A stretch of DNA of 64,000 nucleotides, taken from assembly GCA_037074765.1 (NCBI GenBank), contig JBAMDO010000034.1, positions 186,001-250,000 on the forward strand. Reading direction: 5' to 3'. The DNA is from Mansonella perstans (taxonomy: Eukaryota; Nematoda; Chromadorea; Rhabditida; Onchocercidae). Positions 15,199 to 26,647 of this stretch are shown here, piece after piece; positions within the stretch are counted from its first letter, which is position 1, and every line of letters starts with the position of its first letter. Under the pieces are notes generated by a model. The model saw only the letters and a program-made list of their open reading frames with translations, had not been told where the DNA came from and searched no databases. The position numbers and the translations under genes are program-made.

Positions 15199-15267
15199 AT
15201 GCTGGAATGTCAATTCTTATAAGTGAAGTACGGCAAGAGAAATATTAAAATTAACATTAAGACTATA

Positions 15268-18200
15268 TCAATTTTCAGCAAATTTCGGCAAACCTGATTC
15301 ATTCAACCACTCGAGAGGAATGTCTATCGAAGCTGTTCCCTGTGAAATGTCATAAAAGACGTGCTCCACAGCATTGTAGGGTACATCACGAGCTGAAATC
15401 CGTGATTTTTACTATAATGAATTACAAATGATCGCCATAAATTAACTTCATCAGCGCAAAAGTCTGTCGTCATTGAATAAATGGACAATTTTGGAAAGAA
15501 AACATCGCATATAAGAAATTCGGCTAACAGGAGTTGAAATAATTTGCAGCAATTTTAACACAGCAAAGATGAACGAAAACAAAATAAAAAATGAAAAATC
15601 AAGAACCTATTGGCGTTTTTAAGGCAGTACTCACAGTCTCACAATACTTTTCAGTACCAGAAGTACCCAAATTTCCCAGTTTTGAAATATCTGTGTTATC
15701 GAAGAACTGATGCAACCAGTTGTCCTCTTCTCCATTATCATTATCATCCAGTTCCATACAAATATGTGTCGTCAAATTTTTCCATTCTCGTGTCCTCACT
15801 ACCAAATTGCGATTGTAATCACTTTCATCATCGATAGCTTCCCGTAAACCCGCAACATTTTTCTTAATTTCTTCAGTTCTTTGAAGATTTTCATCTGATT
15901 TTATAGTTGCTTCATTCGACAACCTGGCATTTTGCAAGTTCCGCACTAGTATATCTGTTTCAAGTACTGTTTCGGCAGAAATTACATTCGTGTTTTCTTC
16001 ATCAGGTTCTGATTCAGAATCATCAAATGTATATAATTTTTGCTTCTGACCATAGTTAGTTCTGCACTGTAATATTTCAACATCAAAAGCGCGTTCATTC
16101 GCTAATCCAGTTCTGAAAAGTTTTTTTTTTATCCGAAATCAACGCTAGTAAAAATTTTTGCACATAATTGCAAAACCTCATCATTACACAAAAAAAAAAA
16201 AAAAAAAAAAAAAATGAATTTCTTTATTTATATCTTTTTTAAATTAAAAAATTTGTGAGGAGAGAGCTTCTTTAAGTCTTCAGGAAACCTGTTCCGAATG
16301 GTTGATGAGGCCAGTGCAGATAATTTGTTTTCGTCGATATATTCATTAATTTCAGTTCTTATTAATGCATCACTGAAAACCGTCATAGTGAGTCTTTCGA
16401 ATCCTTCGATTTGCTTTTGTGACAACTGCGCTGATAGCCCGATAACTTGGCAAAACGAAAGCTGAGAAAGAAAATCACGTATTTCATTAGGGCTGCTGTG
16501 GTCCGAATATTCGACATAGTTAATCCTCTGGTTACTGGAAGTTCAATTACACAATATATGATTCAAAATATGGCGAATACATCTGATATTTCTGAGTCTA
16601 TGATTTTTAAAATTCATTTCAGTTTTTTCAAAAATTGTCTGGCCAATATCGATTTGCCTAACAGATTACAGAGTGATTTTAGCCACTTGAGTAAAACTAT
16701 TTTAGATCACTGTTAATTCTCTTTACAGAATTTTACACACTGAATATACATACACACAAATATAAAAATATATTTATTCTTACTTAGTGACTGAGTTGGG
16801 CTTAAGATATCGAATCATGGAAACATCAATAACATAAACATTAGCATCGTGGAGAACTGAACGAATATTTCTGAAATAAAGCATTTTGAACAGAATTATA
16901 ACGCAGTTAATTCTTACAACAGTCAATCTCGCATCACTTTATCTTCATTTATCAATTAGTTTAATGCTATTACGAACAACTTATTTCCTAGACTTATAGA
17001 TTATTTGACTTATTTATTCATTCTAACCACTGTCTCAAAGATCACTACCATCAGACGAATTTGCAATAATTACACTTACTGCCTTGTACAAGTCCAAATG
17101 GAAGTTTCCTCCTTTTCTGTTGTGAAGTATTCACTTAATCCAAGAATTTCGGCTATTTGAAAGCGAATATAATCAACCCATATTTTACACTGTAAAAGCA
17201 TCAGTATGCAAATGGCAATGAACGTTATTGTTTCTATCAATGTATTTCGAAATGTTTTCAATAAAATTTCAAAAAGGCAGGATAAATTATTGATACATGT
17301 AATTCATAAACCTACTTTGAACTCGGTAGCTATGTCAACAAGTAATTGCTCCCGACCAACTTTCGGGACCACAATCGTCACCAGCTTAGAATCATCAAAC
17401 AATAACTCATACAGAACGCTGCATATTTCAACTGATGAAGCTTTACGACTGGGAAATTCTTTTCGCGTACAATTAATGTATGTAGTATCCAAATATATTG
17501 TGCTAAGATTTCTCTAAATGAATTTCCTATTATATTAGAACGACCACTTTTCATATAAACTTTTTTTTTAATTTTGATACAGAATAAGACTTCTGATTCC
17601 AAAAAAATTTTATGCATCTACACTCTTTCTATACTTATTATTTAAAAAAAAGCCATCTTCCTGCTGCCATTTTCCTGTTTTAATAGCAGTTAATCAATAC
17701 AACAAGTATACATTGCTATTGCACGTAATGTATATGTAAAAAGGGTTTCAAATCTAAACTAACCTCTTGCAAAACTGATAAAGCAAATACGTTTTCATAA
17801 AATCCAATATCAGCTCGAAAATCACCTGTAAAAAGAATTCGACCTTCTGGTATCTGATCACCTTCAAAGAGAAACATAACAGAACCAGGAATATGATTTG
17901 CATCTAGCAACATCACTGAGAAACCATCCATATGATGCCAAACATTTAGACTTAGGGCATGAATTAAGTGGCTTCTTATTCCAGAACGTTTCGACCTCGA
18001 CCGGTGAGTAACGATTGGTAGAATTTGAGCGGTTACAGGTGAGCAATATATTGTACCATTATTCCATTTATTCTATAAAAAAGACAAATTTCATAGATTC
18101 AGTTATATTAGAGTTAGTAAATGACAATCATTTAAGGAGCAATGCGAACTTAAAATTTAGATTGAAATTTGATAACTGAAATCAATAAAAAATAAAGTTA

Positions 18201-18599
18201 ACATATCACCCAGCACGATATGTTTATATGTTAATGAGATTATTACTGCATTTTGTTTGTTATCATAGCTATTCATTCATTCCAAAGTGTATTTCCTAAT
18301 GAGTAAATGGAACATTTAATAGAATAACAGCTAGAAATCTAAGTTGTATGAAAATAATTCTAATTTTTTAAAATGAGTAAATTCCCCTCGCTTACTTTTA
18401 TTGCAAAAATTTTGATCAAATCACAGTAAAAGTTATTCGAAAAGTTAAGTAACATATAATGGATTCAATTAGAACTTACATCAACAGTACCATAGTGATC
18501 AGAATGTGCATGTGTTAAGAAATAATACTTGATAGCAGCATCTTTTGGGAATTTATCAACGGCAATAAAACCATTGAGCAATATACCTGGTTGTGGCAT
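15268..18599 (-). CDS. DCLRE1B: SNM1B/Apollo-type beta-CASP 5' nuclease
   Basis: Predicted metallo-beta-lactamase/beta-CASP DNA nuclease of the SNM1 group, which trims 5' DNA ends in crosslink repair and at telomeres. Exons join in phase: 18480-18599, 17764-18072, 17316-17513, 17080-17189, 16784-16870, 16289-16534, 15607-16112, 15268-15392, giving about 566 aa. Metal-site motifs are present: HAHSDH (H30, H32, D34, H35), LLDANHIPGSVMFLFEG with H100, FTGDF with D124, YLDTTY (D152) and YSDHSS with H287. The run from LLDANH to FLFEG, and the later GREQLL...LGLSEYF stretch, point to Apollo rather than Artemis or SNM1A. The ATG abuts TTTTAG, a likely trans-splice acceptor. Exon 6 can instead read through to a stop at 16228, giving 376 aa. 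I prefer the long form because the downstream exons have no start of their own and the GT at 16287-16288 is in phase. The acidic tail (residues about 357-566) is not recognisable. No N-terminal OB-fold is seen. Confidence 0.85.
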
Positions 18600-19584
18600 C
18601 TAAAACAATTTTAGAAAAAAGAAAATTTGCAAAAATTTAAATTTAAATTTAAACAAGAGAGCTTTTTAATTACATTTACTGTTATTTAATAGAATGCACG
18701 GAATGACACATTCTCATCTCCCATTCATTTAATTCTTTAAATCAAAAGTAATCCATCCAAAATTTTGTTTTTGCAATTTCCTTACTTGACCTCTTATACA
18801 ACCTGACCTCTCTACCTATCTAATCTATCATTTATGTGAATTTTTATTGTAATTATGATAATTTTCTTTTATACATTCAATTAACACAATCAATTCATTC
18901 TTTTTTCAACTATTATTATTCTCTTTTCACAATCAAAATATTTTATTTATTTACCTTAAATATTTTTCCTTCTTTCCATCTTTCATTCTTTCTGTATCCT
19001 GAAATAAAAAGATATTACAATTATTGATTGTGGATTGTTAAAGAATGTTCAAACAGTACAAATATCTGCACGAAATAGGTTACAACGACTTATATGATAT
19101 CAGTCTAATTTAACTTTCTGATGGTTTCCAGGTAAACTGATACGTGGCCGAAAGTTGAATAGCCCTTGTGAAACTAACTTCCCTCTGATGTGTTTTTCAA
19201 GTTATCCTAAAGAAGCACAATAAAGGCATGCGTAAATGCTTTCTTTAGTTTCATTTGATTATTTCATTCAACTTTTATTGTTGAGATATATTTTGAATCT
19301 TTTAGCCTATTATCACGTAATATCTGTAACCAAACTATATCTAACGCAACGCATAACGATAAGTCTCAAAGGTTTCACTAATGTTTTTCTTTTACGCCAT
19401 CAATACGTGTTCACTTACAACCGTGCGTGTAGCAAATCGTCTTCGTTGCCCGTTCCGTTTAAAATGATTTGTTGATGCAGACGGGCTGTATTGTATGTGT
19501 GTTTCTGTGGGAGAACGGGTCGTTACGCTTTTTTTTACTGACGCTTTTTTCCACTTACGCTTGTTTGATTCAGTAATTAGTATG

Positions 19585-19816
19585 ATGGCTAATTTGATAT
19601 TAATTTGATTTCAATGGCTAATTTGATATTAATTTGATTTCAATGGCTAATTTGATATTAATTTGATTTCAATGGCTAATTTAATATTTATATAATTTCA
19701 GTGGCTAATTTGTTATTTATATGATTTCAGTGGCTAATTTGACATTTATATGATTTCAATGGCTAATTTGATATTTATATGATTTCAATAGCTAATTTGA
19801 TATTTATATGATTTCA
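19585..19816. repeat. 29-bp minisatellite, about 8 copies
   Basis: The unit TGGCTAATTTGATATTAAT followed by TTGATTTCAA repeats head to tail eight times (19585, 19614, 19643, 19672, 19701, 19730, 19759, 19788). The first three units are identical. From the fourth unit on, the middle changes to TATTTATATGATTTCA, so two subtypes are arrayed in order. It lies about 230 bp upstream of the GANAB start, inside the divergent promoter region. Confidence 0.93.
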
Positions 19817-20011
19817 TTTAATTAACTAAATCTATGCCCTGGAAATAACCAAATATTTCACATAAAACTAAACATAGAATAATTAGATGGTAGATTAAAC
19901 TGGCTAATGTGATTTCTTATCATTCATTGTTCGAAATGTAATAATCCTGAAAGTTTCTTTGCAAAATAATTTTTTTGTCAGAGGAACAATTTCTGCAATT
20001 TAAAATACATT

Positions 20012-20021
20012 TTATTTTCAG
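20012..20021 (+). promoter_or_regulatory. Candidate trans-splice acceptor of GANAB
   Basis: TTATTTTCAG ends at 20021, 27 nt before the ATG at 20049, with no upstream coding exon. That is the usual arrangement for spliced-leader addition in nematodes. The leader RNA itself is not in the window. Confidence 0.5.
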
Positions 20022-20048
20022 GCACTACAACTGCAAAGTATAGAGCCA

Positions 20049-23000
20049 ATGTACACCAGTGTATTACATTTGTTAACCCTTACAGTTATTGTTATCTTTT
20101 TCATCTCTATACAAATTGGCCAAGCAGTTGATAGAAGTAATTTCAAGAAATGTGATCAATCGGGTTTTTGCAAGTTGGTCGATTTTTCATTTACAAAATT
20201 ATTTTGGAAGAGATATAAAAATAAAGTGGAAAAATAAATAGCGAAAGTACGACAAGATAGAGCTATAAGTTATAGCAGTCAAATCTCGCTATATTTCAAA
20301 TATGATTGTCAGCCTATATTTATAAACAAGCCTGTATTTTTTGGGAAAGTTAAAAATCTGAATTCTGCAATGAATCGTGTGAGTTAATAATGCTATTTTT
20401 TCACTTTTATAATTGTTCAAAAAAAAAAAAAAAAAAATTGGAATATTACAAACCTATATGTTGCAGACGGCACAGAACACAAGCAGAGAAAGCGAATTAT
20501 GTAGTAACTGTGGGAAGTATTACGCATAATGGTTCTGCAGTGATTGCAGATTTAGAAAGTAGGATTAACAAATTGGAATTGAGTATTGTTTCACTAAATG
20601 ATGCAACGATAAGGATACTAATTGATGAAAAAAAACCATCAATTCGACCACGATTCCAGCCTTTAGATGCCTTAAAAGATGGAAGCAATTTGAAAACTGC
20701 CGAGTAAGCTTCATCTTATTCATTATTAGTTCAGTAGGAAAATTCATTCTCTTTTAAGAAATTTCGTAAAATTTTCTTGTCACTCATAAACCTTTTTGTA
20801 TGCATACGCCTTCTTGTTGATCTTGCGTTTGAAATTGTCGTACAACACGAGGAAACTTTAACCCATAATTTTCATGCTAATTTTAGATAGATTTATTGGA
20901 AATTACGCTAAATAGTTCCTATTTCTTAGTGTAGCTTCTGTCTAATGTGGCACTAATAACTGTTTTAATCATTTTTCCGCAAAGTTTTCTGTACAGCTTT
21001 AAATCGGTGGAAGTTAACAACCATTCGACCGTTATGATCACAGAAAACAATGCAAAAGTGTTATTGAATTACGAACCATTCCGGATTGACTTTTTCATGA
21101 AAGATGAATTAATTATTAGTGTTAACCCTAACAGTGCGCTGAAATTTGAGCACTTCAGAAAAAAGGTACATTTTCCAGTTATTTAATATGTGTGTTCGTA
21201 TGTTCTCAGTTATTACCGATTCGGCGAATATGATCATTTCCTATGTTGTCTGCTTACAGTTACTGGTCCGATAAAAAATGTGCTCAAATAAACAATAAAT
21301 AGTTATATCATAAGTTTATTTCCAGGAAGATGGAAATGAAGTAGAAGCAGCAGAAGGCTTCTGGGATGAGAGTTTTAAAAATCATCATGATTCTAAACCG
21401 TTTGGTAACTATTATTTCTTGTATTCATAGTTTTTTGTATTTTCTGTTCACTTCTACTGATTTCCTTTAAAATCTACAGGTTCAAGTTCTGTCGGTATTG
21501 ATTTATCTTTTATTGGTTATAAGTATATATATGGATTACCCGAACATGCGGACAGTTTTGCTCTCAGATCTACAACGTGAGAATTTTCATTTATTTCCAT
21601 ATTTCATTTAACATTTTTATAAGCTTTCTTTTGATCAAATAAAATGAAAGAAGAAGTAGACGTATTTAAATTATCGACTATTAGTACAATTACAAGCGTT
21701 TCTTGGAGTGAGTTATATTTTTTCTCATTATAATGATGAGAAGTCAGATTTTGATTTCTAGTTTTCTGCTTTCAAAAAAAATTTTTTAGATCTTTGGATC
21801 CATATCGACTATATAATTTGGATGTTTTTGAATATGAAATTAATGAACTTATGTCTCTCTATGGTGCAGTACCTTTTTTGTTGACTCATAACGCGGAGCA
21901 TTCATTAGGCATGCTTTGGTTAAATGCTGCCGAAACATGGGTAGACATTAATTCTTCAACTGCGGATAAGGTATGTCTTATTCTTGACTTCATTTTTTTC
22001 TTACTTGAAATAATGGCGAAATTGTTATCGATGGGTAAATCAGTTTAAAAATGAATATGTATTCATTTTGAGTAACAACAAATTTTTGGTTTTTATAAAT
22101 CCACTCGTATGTGTAGCATATCAGTGATTTCAGAAACTTTCGATGGTATTATTCAAATGACTCAAGCAATTTTATTGATTGATTTCAGGGTATCCTGCGC
22201 TCACTTATTGAGAAATTCAAAAACTCCTTAGATTTACCACAGATTGATGTTCACTTCATGTCGGAATCTGGTCTTATTGATTTCTTTTTAATGTTAGGTC
22301 CAAAACCGAATGATATATTCAGACAAAATTCCGGATTGACTGGAATTCATCCATTACCACCCGTATGTATTCATTATTTCATTATTTTGTATAATTCATG
22401 ATTATATAATAGTTTTTAATTTATACTTTACTTTATATCCCTGCAGTTACAAAATTTTGGTTCAGTTACAGAAAGTAAGTAGTTTTTAAATATTTCTCTT
22501 TTTTAAAATTTCCTTCAGCTCTTTGCTCTGGGTTACCATCAGTCCAGGTGGAACTATAATGATGAGGGCGATGTTTTCGAAGTACATGCGAACTTTGATA
22601 AACATGATATACCGCTAGATGCGATTTGGCTTGATATTGAACATACTGATGCAAAACGATACTTTACATGGGATCCCAATAAATTTTCAAAACCAAAAGA
22701 AATGATTGATAACTTGACAGCAAAAGTAAGTTTTTAAAACTTTGTCACTGAAATTTTTTTGGATTTTTATTAAATCAAAGAAAAAAAAGAGAATTTTTCC
22801 TGCTTTCCAATTTTATCCTGTCATTTTTACATAATGTCTTATATATCTGCAGGGCCGCAAAATGATTACAATCATTGACCCTCACATAAAAAAAGATGAT
22901 AATTACCACGTATACAAGGAAGCAAAAGAACTCGGTTACTTTATAAAGGTGTTCTATGTTCTTTTTCGCAAATTTATTTGTTTTTGAGTTAGAAAAGTTG

Positions 23001-25945
23001 CATTAGTTTGAGCATTTTTATTTTATTTTACAATTCTCTTTATTTTTTCTTTCAGTTAATGAAATTAAATTTTTTGGTTATTTGCTTGCAAATGGATTTA
23101 TACCATTAGTCATTTTCTATTGTTTCACTGCATCTTTATAAGTTTTACGAATTTTTATTTTTAATCTAGGATTTATTTCTTTGCCTATTGTACTATTATA
23201 TTGTAACCACTAATTTAGAAAAGGGACGGTGAGGACTACGAAGGACATTGTTGGCCAGGTGCATCGTCATATCTCGATTTTCTAAATCCAGTAGTTCGTA
23301 ATTTTTGGGCAAACAAGTTCGCTTTTGATCAATATGTTGGTTCAACGCAAGATCTATTCACATGGAATGATATGAATGAGCCGTCAGTATTTAGTGGTCC
23401 AGAAGTAACAATGAATAAAGATGTTAAACACTTTGGAGATTGGGAGCATCGTGATGTCCACAACATTTATGGTTTTTATCATGTTAGTTACAAATTTCAA
23501 CAAGCTCTAAAACTTTAATTTACTTAACTAAAGAAGGTCGTTTTTCCGATATTTGTCGGTTTATTCCTGTTTTTGTCGTTGCTTAAAATTTCACTTTAAA
23601 TATTTTGATATAAGTTGAGATGCGTATGAATGCAGTATATGATTAATCAACCAAATTTTAACGCTTTTATAGCATTCGTCAACTTACCTTGGTCAGCTTG
23701 CACGTACAAATGGTCGTAAACGACCGTTTGTATTGACTCGGTCATTCTTTGCTGGTAGCCAACGTACAACAGGTGTATGGACCGGTGATAATACGGCAAC
23801 CTGGGAACAATTAAAAATAACGGTACCAATGCTACTATCATTGTCCATTTCTGGCATACCACATGTTGGCGCTGACATTGGTGGTTTCTTTGGTAATCCA
23901 GATGAGGAACTTTTAATACGTTGGTACCAGGTAATACTTTGATTCGTTTGGCTGACGTACGGTTCCATAAAGTTTGGACAAATTAATTTTGTGGTTTGTA
24001 TCTCACCTAGAGGTATTTAAATTTATTTTTTTGAGTCTTTATAGTTTATGATTATTTATTATGACCGGAAAAGTGTGTAAAAGTCTTGTTTTCTTTCAGG
24101 TCGGCGCTTTCCAACCATTTTTTAGAGCTCATTCTCACATTGACACTAAGCGTAGAGAGCCGTGGTTATTCTCAGACAAGACAAAATTAGCAATTCGGCA
24201 AGCAATTCGAACTCGTTATTCTTTCTTGCCTTACTGGTAAATTTTTTTCGATTACGCTGAAAATGGCTTTATTTTTTATAAAAGCTTTAAAGAATGTACC
24301 TTTTTGAATTATGTATTTTTGTGGATATTTGAAGCTAAAAATTTTAGAGCCTTTGCTAGAATATAAATTTTTTATTATTATTTTTTTGAGTTATTTGCAC
24401 TGCTTGCTTCATTAAGTTTTATTTTAAATAAGTTAATCCACCGTACAAATGATGCTGATATTGCTTTCGAATCATGGCATGTTTTATTTCATTATTGGAC
24501 TACCTTCCCTATTTGATTTTTTTCATCATTAAGTCTGTTTTATAACTCTTTTGGCTTTTTTTATATATTTCCTAATGTTTTAATGCTGTTTAGGTATACT
24601 TTGTTTTATGAACATACACTTACCGGAAAACCACCAATGAGGCCATTGTGGGCTGAATTTCCGGATGATGAAGATGCATTCGATGAAGAACGTGAGTGGT
24701 TACTAGGTTCCTGCTTACTCGTTCGTCCAGTGATGGATCCAAGTGTGCAATCCGTCTCATTATATTTGCCGGGTAAAAGAAACGTGATGTGGTATGGATG
24801 GCATGATCATAAGGTGTGATTTTTTTTGTCGTCTTTGTTGATCATTGATGATGTAAAATATAAGAGGAAACGAAAGACTAAAAGTTCTTATCCATAATCA
24901 AATATGGAGTGATAATTCAATAAAACTATTGCAAATTCCTCCCTTTTTTTCATGATTATCTATTTTGATGTAAAGTAAGAAGGTTTTTTTTTTAGGGTCG
25001 CTTAGCACCTGGTGCTGTTTACGTGGATACACCAATCGATGTAATACCGTTATTCCAGCGCGGTGGTACTATTATTCCCACGTGGGAAAGAATACGGCGG
25101 GCTTCATCATTGATGCTTCAGGATCCCATTACTTTATATATTGCACTCAACTCTAATGTAACTTTCCTATTAAATTGGCGCGATATGCTGCATAAGCAAA
25201 TTCTGTTGCAATACTTTTATTAAGCCCAAATTTACCTCTTGAAAGCTCTTGACAGTAACAAGCTATAGTCTTGTATTTGTCAGATGCAAAGAGCTGTAAA
25301 GTTCTCGCAGGAATTTTGTAAAAGAAAGTGATTTATCTACTTGAATTGTAAATTCACATATATATTATATTTGGAATACTTTAAAATTTCTCACAGTGTC
25401 ATTATGTACCGTTTTATATCTTAGTTGAACTTCTAAAACTTTTGTAGGGTGATTATGCAAATGGGACAATTTATATGGATGATGGTGAGACATTTGATTA
25501 CAAAAATGGTCAGTATTTCTATTGGGGTTTTATCTACAAGAAAGAAGGCGATCAGTTGCATTCAATTTCATCGAAAAATTTGGATAAAGCAGGAAAATTG
25601 GAAAGTGATGCTGTTATAGAAAAAATTATAATTCGAGGTGTTCGGTACTATCCAACGAATATTCACATTTATTTAGATGGTAACCATTTTTACATTAATA
25701 ATTTTCATGTATTTTTCTCGCTGCCAAACAGCTGAGGTTTAAATGTGATTCGTTTAGAAAATTAATCATGGTCATTCGAGATATGATTTATTTTATTGTA
25801 ACTTCCTTCCTTTCTACGTCCTTGTTTTTTAGACTGGAATCCGGAAGCTGCTGATTACACGCATGATCGGGATGCTCAAACCCTGATTATTCGAAAACCA
25901 AATGCTCTGTTAACACAGGAATTTAGAATTGATATTCATATGTAA
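20049..25945 (+). CDS. GANAB: Glucosidase II alpha subunit (neutral alpha-glucosidase AB, GH31)
   Basis: ER enzyme that removes the two inner alpha-1,3-glucoses from N-glycans, controlling calnexin/calreticulin cycling; it works with a beta subunit that retains it in the ER. All 16 exons join in phase to 916 aa: 20049-20173, 20467-20703, 20997-21165, 21326-21404, 21480-21576, 21790-21970, 22189-22362, 22519-22725, 22853-22948, 23219-23482, 23673-23930, 24100-24236, 24594-24813, 24996-25157, 25448-25679, 25833-25945. A hydrophobic signal peptide (residues 1-26, ending IGQA) is followed by the family-typical [16 protein letters not shown]. The GH31 barrel shows DVIWLDIEH-like [17 protein letters not shown], nucleophile D506 in [10 protein letters not shown] and acid/base D582 in WTGDNTATW, 76 residues apart as in the mammalian enzyme. 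It also has [11 protein letters not shown] and FQRGGTIIP. The length matches the family and nothing is missing. Confidence 0.97.
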
Positions 25946-26647
25946 TTGCGGAACGATCCTTCACACACTTTAGTTCTTGGATTGAGATAATAGGACTGCT
26001 TTGCAAAAATTTTTTTACTCTGGATTTGTGTTGCTGATACATATGAAAGTTCATATTGTCATTTCCTTGTGCTATTTGTGATTAAATTATAAGTTGTCAT
26101 TTCATAGTTACTGATTTTGAGAACAGATTATAATTGCTATATGTTATAATTTATATATAGAATTTCTTTATATATTTCTCCTCACTTAGGTTTGATTTTG
26201 ATTATTCCATCAATTTATTGTTCATTATTAGCTTTTTAATCTTTTACTGAAAATTTTAAATTTACTCAATGATTTCTCAGAATTTCAAAAATTTTAGTAC
26301 AGTAGAGATTTAAATTTCGTATAAAATAATATTTTGAAGAGTGTAATCTTAATCTTACTAATATCATGGTTTATTCCTTAATCTCTACGCCTTGAAGATG
26401 ATTGCTGCTGAGTACATGATCTCCGGCCAGCAATACCATAACGACGATAAACATGGCATTAGTTTCATAAGTGCTTACGCGTTTGTGATTTGTAATGTAA
26501 GTTATAACTGCGCTGGTTTTTTGTTGACGCTCGAATAATTATGTCATTTCCAGCAAAGTTTATTAATTTTATTTTATCTTTTCTATTAGAAATATGCATA
26601 AAAATAAATATTTTTTTGAAAAATAAAATTTAAATATTTAAGATAGT
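25946..26647. other. Convergent 3' flanks of GANAB and the CPT gene
   Basis: About 0.7 kb separates the two stop codons. The sequence is AT-rich and holds the 3'UTRs of both genes. An ATTAAA-type element occurs at about 26082-26090 on the plus strand. The 26380-26500 stretch is slightly more GC-rich but has no frame joining the CPT gene. Confidence 0.5.

Larger units (their letters stand above)
12458..15267. other. Intergenic region between ECM29 5' end and Apollo-like 3' end
   Basis: This 2.8-kb stretch should hold the ECM29 promoter and its missing first coding exon. Short open frames exist (for example 13987-14169 and 12616-12855), but none has recognisable protein content or convincing splice partners. 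It contains a perfect inverted repeat at 13191-13227 and a short TACTTAA repeat at 13549-13590. I see nothing else I can support. Confidence 0.5.
18600..20048. promoter_or_regulatory. Divergent upstream region between Apollo-like and GANAB genes
   Basis: The 1.45 kb between the two ATGs must serve both genes. The half next to Apollo (18660-19020) is pyrimidine-rich and AT-rich. A more GC-rich island lies at about 19320-19560, followed by the 29-bp minisatellite and the GANAB trans-splice acceptor. No TATA box or known factor site was assigned. Confidence 0.5.

Noticed and set aside
15610..15837. 75-codon plus-strand open frame opposite Apollo exon 7
   Set aside because: It is the antisense shadow of an exon whose minus-strand frame joins in phase with its neighbours.
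16228..16288. Treating 15268-16112 as a separate gene from the nuclease
   Set aside because: There is no in-frame ATG or upstream exon space before 16112, and a phase-matched donor exists in exon 6 of the nuclease, so one gene is simpler.
26380..26500. Possible extra CPT exon
   Set aside because: It does not continue the conserved C-terminus; the exon at 26648-26716 (DSHRLRQH to stop) fits in phase instead.
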